Origin: CAZKWG01 sp964615375 | Lineage (GTDB): Bacteria; Myxococcota_A; UBA796; CAZKWG01 | NCBI GenBank assembly: GCA_964615375.1 | Contig: CAZTOW010000113.1 | Span: forward strand, 1-5,988 | Length of the DNA stretch: 5,988 nucleotides | Reading direction: 5' to 3' | Part shown: piece by piece, positions 1 to 5,763 of the stretch | Numbering within the stretch: the stretch's first letter is position 1 | How the letters are laid out: every line of letters starts with the position of its first letter | The notes under the pieces: model-generated | The model's input: the letters and a program-made list of their open reading frames with translations, nothing else | Databases searched by the model: none | Told to the model about the DNA's origin: nothing | Translations under genes and position numbers: made by a program

Positions 1-54
1 AGCGCGCCCCGGGCTGAGCGCGCCCCGGGCTGAGCGCGCCCCGGGCTGAGCGCC
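1..54. repeat. 16-bp tandem repeat, three full copies plus a partial
   Basis: The unit AGCGCGCCCCGGGCTG occurs identically at 1-16, 17-32 and 33-48, then breaks down at 49-54 (AGCGCC). The array may extend left of the window. It lies about 80 bases after the pump stop codon in non-coding DNA. Since 16 is not a multiple of three, the TGA formed at each unit junction falls in a different plus-strand frame, so any gene entering from the left on that strand would be stopped in all three frames by base 49. Bases 55-134 between array and stop codon show nothing clear. Confidence 0.92.
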
Positions 55-134
55 ACTCGAGGGCGAGCTCACCGTCCTCCAGACCGGCTCAGGGCGGATG
101 AGGGTCGCCGGAGAGCCCCCGCTCGACCCGCTCC

Positions 135-3100
135 TCAGCGCGCCAGGCTCCTGACCTCGCCCCGCGCCGCGTACCACCCGACCACGGCCAGGTTGTAGGC
201 GGCCAGGGCGTCCACGCGGCGCTCGGAGGCCGAGGCCAGACCGGCCTGGGCCGAGACCACCTCCAGGCTGCTGCCCTCGCCCGCAGCGTAGCGGCTCTCG
301 GCGCGGGCGAGCTCGTCGCTGGCCAGGGTGAGCGCGTCCTCGGCGAGGGCGAGCACCTCGGCGGCGTAACCGAGCGAGCGGAGGGCCAGCCGGAGCTCGG
401 CCTCCACCGCGCGCTCCTCGGCCTCCAGGCTGACCCGGAGCTCGTCCTCGCTGGCCCGCCGGGCGCGCACCAGCGCCGTCCTGCCGCCGCCCTCGAAGAG
501 GGGCATGCTGGCGGTGGCGCTGAGCGTGGTCACGGGGGCGTAGGTCTCGCCGCTGCGGGTGTGGAGGGCGGCGACCTCACCGGCGGCGTAGAGCGTGGGC
601 AGGCCCGCCCGGCTGGCGGCCTGGCGCTCGGCGACGGCCGCCTCCAGCGCCGCCCGCGCGTACAGCAGCTCAGGTCGGGACTCCTGGGCCTGAGCCAGCG
701 CGGACTGCAGGGCCGCCTCGTCGGGCAGCGCGCCGGGATCGAGGATGGGGGCCGGGTCTGCGATGTTGACAGAGGTGTCTAGCGCATAAGCTAGCGCCTC
801 CGCGAGGCCCAGGCGCGCCGCCTCCTCGTCCCGCCGGGCCGCCACCAGCGCGGCCTCCGCCGTGCGCAGGGCGAGCTGGGCCCGCGTGCGATCGATGACC
901 GGGGCCGCCCCGAGCTCCACCCGGTGCTGGGCCAGCTCCAGCAGGCGCGCGGCGCTCTGGCGCTGGGCCTCCGCCGCCGCGACCCCCTCCTGACCCTGCT
1001 GGAGCGCCACGAAGGCGCGGGCCACGGCGGCCAGGGCGTCCTCCACCGCGGCGTCGCGAGCGGCGGCCTCCGCCCGCGCCGAGAGCCGGGCCGCCCGCGC
1101 GTCGGAGAGCTGGGACAGGTCCAGGAGGGGCAGGCTGGCGCCGAGGGCCACCTCCACCTGACCCCCGCCGCTGCTCGCATAGCGGACGTCGTCGCTGACC
1201 AGCCCGGTGGCGCTCAGCTCAGCCTCGGGCAGCAGGCCGGCTCGCGCCTGGTCCGCGCTGGCCTCCGCCGCCCGAAGCTCAGCCTCGGCAGCCAGGACGT
1301 CCGGGTTCGCCTCCAGCGCCCGCGTGAGCGCCCCCTCCAGCGTGAGCGCCTGCGCGGCCGCCCCCCCCGACACCAGCAGGAGCGCGAGCCCCGCCGCGAC
1401 CGGCCCGCCGCGCGGCCGACCCAGCCGCTCCAGCGCGGCATAGACGACGGGCGTGACGTAGAGCGTGAGCACGGTGGCCGAGAGCATCCCGCCCACCACC
1501 GCGACGCCCAGCGCCGAGCGGCTCTCGCCGGACAGGCCCATGGCGATGGGGATGGCGCCGCCGATGGTGGCCACGCTGGTCATGAGGATGGGCCGGAAGC
1601 GCAGCTTCGTCGCCTGCTCTGCCGCCGCCCACACCTCCATCCCCTCCTCCTGGAGCTGCCGGGCGTACTCCACGATGAGGATGCCGTTCTTCGTGACCAG
1701 CCCGACCAGCAGAATCAGGCCGACCTGCGCGAAGAAGCTCATGGTCATGCCCATGATCCAGAGCGCGGCGAAGGCCCCGGCCAGGGCCAGCGGCACCGAG
1801 AGCATGATGGAGACGGGCGCGCGGAAGGAGTTGAACTGCGCCGCCAGCAGCAGGTAGACCAGGCCCAGCGCCAGCAGGAACATGCGGGCCAGGGAGCTGG
1901 AGCCCTCCACCAGATCCTTGCTCTGCCCGGCCAGCGCGGTGCGGAATCCCTCGGGCAGGGTCTCCCGCGCCACCGCCTGCGCGCGCTCGATGGCCTGGCC
2001 GAGCGTGATGCCGTCCAGGTTGGCGCTGATGGTGGCCGAGGGCGAGCGGTCGTAGTGATAGCGGGTCGAGGGTCCGCTGCGCTCCTGCCAGCGCACGAGG
2101 TTGGACAGCGGCACCATGCGCCCGTCGCGGGCCCGCACGGAGACCAGGCTGAGGTCGCCGGGCTCGTCCCGGCCCTGGCGCCCGAGGTCGGCGATGACCT
2201 TGTACTGCCGCACCCCGCGCTTGAAGGTGGAGAGCTCCACCCCGCCCGTGAGCACCTGCAGCGCGCGGCCGACGTCTCGAATGGGCACGCCCATGGCGGC
2301 GGCGCGCTCGCGATCCACCGTGAGTCGCAGCTCCGGCCGGTCGAGGCGCAGATCCTCGTTGACGGCGGTGAGGCCGGGGACCTCACGCATGGCCTTGACG
2401 AAGAGGGGGAGCTGCTTCGCCAGCGTGTCGAAGTCGGAGTGCTGGAGCACGATCTGCAGCGGGCTGGAGAAGCCGCGGCCCACCGTGGGGAACTGGATGG
2501 GGACGGTGCGGAAGGCGGTGATCTGGGAGAGCGGGCCCTTGAGCGCGGCGACGATCTCCTGCTGGCTGCGCTCGCGCTCGGCCCGGGGCACGAGCGGGAA
2601 CATGATCATGCCCGTGTTCGTGCCGGCCACGGCCCCCCCGCGACCCACGGCCACGCGCCCCAGCATCATGCGGCGCTCGGGCACCATGGGCATGAGCATC
2701 TCCTCCACCTCGCGCATCCGGGCGTCCATCCAGTCGTAGGTGGTGCCCTCCTGCGCCTCGGCGCGGACGATGAACATGTTGCGGTCTTCGGTGGGGAAGA
2801 ACTCGGTAGGCAGCTTGCGGTAGCCCAGGGCGCCCGCGGCGAGCGCGAGCCCGACGACGAGGACGGTGAGCCCCTTGTAGCGCAGGTAGAAGCTCAGCGA
2901 CCCGGAAAAACGCCGCGCGAGCCATCCGCCCTCCTCGTGCGCGTGGGCCGTCGGCCGCAGGACGAGCGAGCAGAGCATGGGGGTGAGCGTGAGCGCGACG
3001 ACCATGCTGAGGGCGACGCTGGCGGCGACGGTGACGCCGAATTCGAGGAAGAGGCGGCCGGTGGCCCCGCCGGTGAAGATGACCGGGAGGAAGACGACGA

Positions 3101-4424
3101 CCAGCGAGAGGGTGGTGAGCACGACGGCGCTGGAGATCTGGCGTGTGCCGGCCAGGGCGGCGTCCAGCACGGGCTCGCCCTCCTCCACGCGGCGCACGAT
3201 GTTCTCCAGCACGACGATGGCGTCGTCCACGACGAGTCCGATGCTGAGCACCAGCCCGAAGAGCGTGAACACGTTGATGGTGAAGCCCGCCGCCCACAGC
3301 ACGAGGAAGGTGCCGATGACGGAGACGGGGATGGCGATGGCGGGGACGAGCGTGCTGCGGACGTCGCGGAGGAAGGCGAAGATCACCATCACGACGAGGC
3401 CGAAGGCCACCCCCAGCGTGAGCTCGACGTCGTGGATGGAGGTGCGCACGCTCGACGCGCGGTCGTAGATGACGTCCAGGCTCATGCCCTCGGGCAGGTC
3501 CTCCTCGATCTCGGGCAGGCGACGCCAGATCTCGTCGGAGACCTCGACGACGTTGGCGCTGGCCTGGGGCGAGACGGCCAGCGTGGCGGCGGGCACCCCG
3601 TCGGCGCGGGCCCCGGTGCGCTCGTTCTCCGCGCCCAGCCGCACGCGGGCCACGTCGCGCAGGTAGACCGTGCGCAAGCCGTCGGAGCGGAGCACGAGGG
3701 CCCCGAATTCCTCGGGCGTGCGGAGCCCGCCCTCCAGCTGGATGGCGAGCTGGGTGGCCTGGCCCTCGATGCGGCCGGCGGGGAGATCGACGTTGCCGGC
3801 GCGCAAGGCCGCGTCGATGTCGGAGACGGTCACGCCCCGGGCCGCCATGCGCGCGGCGTCCAGCTCTACCCGCATGGCGAAGACCCGCCCGCCGAAGATG
3901 TCCACGCCGGACACGCCGCTGACGTTCTCCAGGCGGGAGCGCACGATGTTCTCGGCGATCTCGGTGGCCTCCAGCAGGTCGCGGCCCTCGGCGCCGAGGC
4001 GGATGAACATGACGGTCTGGGCGAGCGCGTCGCTCTTCTCGACCACCGGCTCGTCCACGTCGTCGGGCAGGCGCTTGCGGGCGCGGCTCACGCGGCTGCG
4101 CACGTCGTTGGCGGCGGCCTCCAGGTCGCGGCCGAGCTCGAACTCCATGGTGATGGTGGACGCGCCGTCCTGGCTGGAGCTGCTGATGGTGCGGACGCCC
4201 TCCACGCCGTTGAGCTCGCGCTCCAGGACCTCGGTGACGTCGCTCTCCACCAGCGCGGGGTCGGCCGCGGGCCAGGTGGTGGTGACGGTGACGATGGGGC
4301 TCTCGACGTCGGGCGTCTCGCGCACGCTGAGCAGGCTGAAGCCCATGCCGCCGAGCAGCAGGATGAGCAGGGACACCACCGCGGCCAGGACGGGCCGCAG
4401 GATGAATCGGTCGGTCCAGCTCAC
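135..4424 (-). CDS. RND (HAE1-type) efflux permease fused to a TolC-like outer membrane factor
   Basis: Proton-driven export pump of the AcrB/MexB type carrying its outer-membrane duct in the same reading frame; 1429 residues against about 1050 for AcrB. Residues 1 to about 1000 form a whole permease: TM1 (10-33), first periplasmic porter/docking region (about 37-330), TM2-6 (about 334-486), TM7 (517-534), second periplasmic region (about 540-843), TM8-12 (about 846-998). The TM4 motif GLVVDDAIVVLENI carries Asp400-Asp401 and TM10 (VTKNGILIVEYA) carries Lys912, the proton-relay residues matching AcrB Asp407/Asp408 and Lys940. RPILMTS (944-950) marks TM11. Residues 1003-1026 resemble a signal peptide and 1027-1429 are a complete two-repeat outer membrane factor. 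The GTG start overlaps the adaptor stop (GTGA) and only a weak GGTGA stands before it, so translation is probably coupled. The start is supported by the family-typical N-terminus (RFILRPVLA). Drug-type rather than metal-type is inferred from the motifs; the substrate is unknown. Confidence 0.95.
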   Translation of the reverse strand: MSWTDRFILRPVLAAVVSLLILLLGGMGFSLLSVRETPDVESPIVTVTTTWPAADPALVESDVTEVLERELNGVEGVRTISSSSQDGASTITMEFELGRDLEAAANDVRSRVSRARKRLPDDVDEPVVEKSDALAQTVMFIRLGAEGRDLLEATEIAENIVRSRLENVSGVSGVDIFGGRVFAMRVELDAARMAARGVTVSDIDAALRAGNVDLPAGRIEGQATQLAIQLEGGLRTPEEFGALVLRSDGLRTVYLRDVARVRLGAENERTGARADGVPAATLAVSPQASANVVEVSDEIWRRLPEIEEDLPEGMSLDVIYDRASSVRTSIHDVELTLGVAFGLVVMVIFAFLRDVRSTLVPAIAIPVSVIGTFLVLWAAGFTINVFTLFGLVLSIGLVVDDAIVVLENIVRRVEEGEPVLDAALAGTRQISSAVVLTTLSLVVVFLPVIFTGGATGRLFLEFGVTVAASVALSMVVALTLTPMLCSLVLRPTAHAHEEGGWLARRFSGSLSFYLRYKGLTVLVVGLALAAGALGYRKLPTEFFPTEDRNMFIVRAEAQEGTTYDWMDARMREVEEMLMPMVPERRMMLGRVAVGRGGAVAGTNTGMIMFPLVPRAERERSQQEIVAALKGPLSQITAFRTVPIQFPTVGRGFSSPLQIVLQHSDFDTLAKQLPLFVKAMREVPGLTAVNEDLRLDRPELRLTVDRERAAAMGVPIRDVGRALQVLTGGVELSTFKRGVRQYKVIADLGRQGRDEPGDLSLVSVRARDGRMVPLSNLVRWQERSGPSTRYHYDRSPSATISANLDGITLGQAIERAQAVARETLPEGFRTALAGQSKDLVEGSSSLARMFLLALGLVYLLLAAQFNSFRAPVSIMLSVPLALAGAFAALWIMGMTMSFFAQVGLILLVGLVTKNGILIVEYARQLQEEGMEVWAAAEQATKLRFRPILMTSVATIGGAIPIAMGLSGESRSALGVAVVGGMLSATVLTLYVTPVVYAALERLGRPRGGPVAAGLALLLVSGGAAAQALTLEGALTRALEANPDVLAAEAELRAAEASADQARAGLLPEAELSATGLVSDDVRYASSGGGQVEVALGASLPLLDLSQLSDARAARLSARAEAAARDAAVEDALAAVARAFVALQQGQEGVAAAEAQRQSAARLLELAQHRVELGAAPVIDRTRAQLALRTAEAALVAARRDEEAARLGLAEALAYALDTSVNIADPAPILDPGALPDEAALQSALAQAQESRPELLYARAALEAAVAERQAASRAGLPTLYAAGEVAALHTRSGETYAPVTTLSATASMPLFEGGGRTALVRARRASEDELRVSLEAEERAVEAELRLALRSLGYAAEVLALAEDALTLASDELARAESRYAAGEGSSLEVVSAQAGLASASERRVDALAAYNLAVVGWYAARGEVRSLAR
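138..1346 (-). other. TolC-like outer membrane factor moiety (OEP repeats 1 and 2)
   Basis: Residues 1027-1429 of the fusion, about 403 residues, the size of a complete mature outer membrane factor. Two family-typical repeats can be read. Repeat 1 (about 1027-1215) opens with LTLEGALTRALEANP, has a GLLPEAELSATG strand, a second strand near VALGASLPLLDLSQ, and a long Ala/Glu/Arg-rich helix pair ending near VELGAAPVIDRTRAQLAL. Repeat 2 (about 1235-1429) starts RPELLYARAALEAA, has strands near GLPTLYAAGEVAAL and LSATASMPLFEGGG, and ends with the usual RYAAGEGSSLEVVSAQ helix and closing AAYNLAVVGWYAARGEV. As a trimer it would form the outer-membrane barrel and periplasmic tunnel. Nothing looks truncated, so it should work if it reaches the outer membrane. 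Confidence 0.88.
1347..1418 (-). other. Internal signal-peptide-like segment between permease and TolC-like parts
   Basis: Residues 1003-1026 of the fusion protein. After TM12, whose C-terminal end should face the cytoplasm, there is a basic stretch (Arg1003, Arg1005), a hydrophobic core (PVAAGLALLLVSG, 1008-1020) and a small-residue end, Ala1024-Gln1025-Ala1026, that fits the AXA rule for signal peptidase I. The conserved start of mature outer membrane factors (LTLEGALTRALEANP) follows at once at 1027. No ATG, GTG or TTG in frame lies between TM12 and the hydrophobic core; the only in-frame GTG is Val1018, inside the core. Separate initiation with a whole signal peptide is therefore not apparent. 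Cleavage is inferred. Confidence 0.7.
4421..4424 (-). promoter_or_regulatory. GTGA stop/start overlap coupling adaptor and pump translation
   Basis: The adaptor TGA stop (4423-4421) and the pump GTG start (4424-4422) share bases in a GTGA overlap. Upstream of this GTG only a poor GGTGA match sits 4-5 bases away; the nearest GGAG is about 26 bases away, too far to help. Termination-reinitiation by the same ribosome is the likely way the pump is started. Confidence 0.75.
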
Positions 4425-5515
4425 GGCGTCACCGGCGCGGCGGGCTCAGGCTCCTGCACCTGGACCATCGCCCCCGGCCGCAGCCGGGCCAGGCCCTGGA
4501 CCACCACGCGCTCGCCCGCGGCGATGCCCTCGCGCACCTCGAGCCGCGTGGGGCTGCGCTCCCCCGGCTGTATCGGCCTCAGCTCCGCCTTTCCCTCGGG
4601 ATCGACCACATAGAGCGCCATCCCGCCCCCGGCCCGCACCACGCTCTCCGTCGGCACCATCAGCGCGTCCGGCACCCGCGCCGTGATCACCCGCGCCTCC
4701 GCCGTCATCCCCGGCCGCAGCAGCCCGCCCGGGTCGCGGACCGCCACCCGCACGTCCACCGTGCGCGAGCCGTCGCTCACCCGCGGCGCCACGTAGGACA
4801 CCTCGCCCTCGAAGCTCTGCCCCGGGAGCGCGTCCACCGTCACCGTCGCCGGCTGCCCCGCCGCCACCGCGCCGATCGCCGTCTCCGCGAGCGCCAGATC
4901 CACGACTAGCCGATCTAGTGCCTCCAGCCGCGTCACCCGGCGCGACGGATCCACCAGCTCGCCCACGCTGACCTCGCGCAGCCCCACGATCCCGTCGAAG
5001 GGCGCCACGATCGTCGCCTTGCGCACCGCCTCCTGCGCCCGGATCAGCGCCGCCTTCGCCAGCGCCGCCTCCGCCTCCGCCCGCTCCAGGTCCGCCTTCG
5101 CCGCGTCCCCGCGCTCCACCAGCGCCGCCTTCCGCGCCCGCTCCTGCTCGGCGAGCGTCGCCCGCGCCTCGGCGTCCATCAGCGCCGCCCGCGCCTCCGC
5201 CCCGCGCAGCCGCACCAGCGCCTGCCCCTTCTTCACCGCCTGGCCGTCCTCGAACAGCACCGCCTCCACCAGCCCCTGCACCTCCGGCCTCAGCACCGCC
5301 GAGTCGATCGCCGCCAGCGCCCCCGTCCCCTCCACCGCCCGCTCCAGCGGGCCCGGCTGCACCACCTCCACCCTCACCGGCACCGGCGCCGCCGCCCCTG
5401 CCGGCGCCGCCCCCGCCGCCGGCGCGCCCGGCTTCGACTCACAGCCGACGAGGCCCACAACCAGGAAGAGCACCGCTCGCAGCACCACGACCACTCCCAC
5501 CCGCCCGGGAGACAC
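4421..5515 (-). CDS. Periplasmic adaptor (membrane fusion protein) of an RND efflux pump, lipoprotein
   Basis: HlyD/AcrA-family adaptor that bridges the inner-membrane pump and the outer-membrane duct in the periplasm. With the chosen GTG start it has 364 residues, normal for the family. Seen: a hydrophobic leader ending in a lipobox (LVGC, Cys25), so probably lipid-anchored like AcrA/MexA; an Ala/Pro/Gly-rich linker (about 28-46); first half of the lipoyl-like domain (about 74-103, GLVEAVLFEDGQAVKKGQ); a short Ala/Glu/Arg-rich helical hairpin (about 109-167); second lipoyl half (about 168-197, VAPFDGIVG at 170); beta-barrel (about 199-277); and a membrane-proximal domain (about 281-352, PTESVV). 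The frame is open upstream to 5974, but that part is Pro/Arg/Ser-rich and unlike any adaptor. I chose the GTG at 5515 because GGAG lies 9 bases upstream; GTGs at 5500, 5494, 5488 and 5485 are alternatives, and the latter two have their own GGAG 5 and 8 bases upstream. The mature protein is unaffected. The family call is firm; substrate and exact start are not. Confidence 0.93.
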   Translation of the reverse strand: MSPGRVGVVVVLRAVLFLVVGLVGCESKPGAPAAGAAPAGAAAPVPVRVEVVQPGPLERAVEGTGALAAIDSAVLRPEVQGLVEAVLFEDGQAVKKGQALVRLRGAEARAALMDAEARATLAEQERARKAALVERGDAAKADLERAEAEAALAKAALIRAQEAVRKATIVAPFDGIVGLREVSVGELVDPSRRVTRLEALDRLVVDLALAETAIGAVAAGQPATVTVDALPGQSFEGEVSYVAPRVSDGSRTVDVRVAVRDPGGLLRPGMTAEARVITARVPDALMVPTESVVRAGGGMALYVVDPEGKAELRPIQPGERSPTRLEVREGIAAGERVVVQGLARLRPGAMVQVQEPEPAAPVTP

Positions 5516-5528
5516 CCCGCCGGTCTCC
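5508..5528 (-). promoter_or_regulatory. Ribosome binding site of the adaptor gene inside a small inverted repeat
   Basis: On the minus strand, GGAGAC (5528-5523) pairs perfectly with GTCTCC (5513-5508) across a 9-base loop. The GGAG of the first arm is the Shine-Dalgarno candidate for the GTG at 5515, and that GTG straddles the loop and the second arm. A folded transcript would therefore hide the ribosome binding site. It could be a regulatory hairpin, or a hint that the real start is the downstream GTG at 5488 or 5485, which have a separate GGAG outside the stem. Confidence 0.4.
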
Positions 5529-5695
5529 GCTGTGTACCCCGATGCAGGATGAGGTGCCCACGCTGGATCCGGGGTCTGGGATCGGTGTGGGCCCCGGACA
5601 GGATCCGGGTTCCCCGACGGCGGCTGGGGCGACGGAGACCGGTCTGGGCTCCGAGGCCGAGGGGGGCCGAGGGGGCGGGCTCGCGACCGGGCGTT

Positions 5696-5711
5696 CCGGG
5701 CGGATGCCCGG
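5696..5711. repeat. Small hairpin, 6-bp stem with 4-base loop
   Basis: CCGGGC (5696-5701) and GCCCGG (5706-5711) are perfect complements around a GGAT loop. It is the first of two hairpins inside the long inverted repeat. A six-pair GC stem could arise by chance in such DNA; its nested position is what makes it worth listing. Confidence 0.45.
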
Positions 5712-5726
5712 CCGCCCTGCGCACTC

Positions 5727-5763
5727 GGGGCGCGTAACTGATCATGTCGAGATAGCGCGCCCC
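5727..5763. repeat. Inverted repeat, 8-bp arms around an AT-richer loop with TGATCA
   Basis: GGGGCGCG (5727-5734) pairs with CGCGCCCC (5756-5763) across 21 bases. The loop (5735-5755) is the most AT-rich patch in this upstream region and contains the palindrome TGATCA (5739-5744). It is the second hairpin nested in the long inverted repeat and could be an operator-like site or the apical loop of a structured RNA. Confidence 0.5.

Noticed and set aside
102..129. GGGTCG/CGACCC inverted repeat just after the pump stop as a terminator
   Set aside because: Only six pairs with a 16-base loop and no T-run afterwards; too weak to call.
766..794. TTGACA on the plus strand with CATAAG downstream, a possible antisense promoter in the duct-coding part
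   Set aside because: The -35 match is perfect, but CATAAG is only 13 bases away and the hexamer at 17 bases (AGCTAG) is poor.
1214..1441. ATG at 1441 as a separate start for the outer membrane factor
   Set aside because: It is out of frame with the duct, and its translation has no hydrophobic core; it would need an indel at a precise place to give a signal peptide.
2655..2717. Methionine cluster (Met570-Met587) in the permease as a sign of copper or silver transport as in CusA
   Set aside because: The TM4 Asp-Asp and TM10 Thr-Lys-Asn patterns are those of drug-type HAE1 pumps, and the cluster does not form a recognisable CusA methionine relay.
924..4613. Very long open frame on the plus strand, antisense to the pump gene
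   Set aside because: Its translation is His/Asp/Gly/Arg/Glu-rich with no domains and mirrors the real gene; GC-rich codon use removes stops from the opposite strand. The minus-strand protein has unmistakable family motifs.
5565..5608. Two GGATCCGG copies 36 bases apart as an operator
   Set aside because: Short, GC-rich and with little shared flanking sequence; cannot be told from chance.
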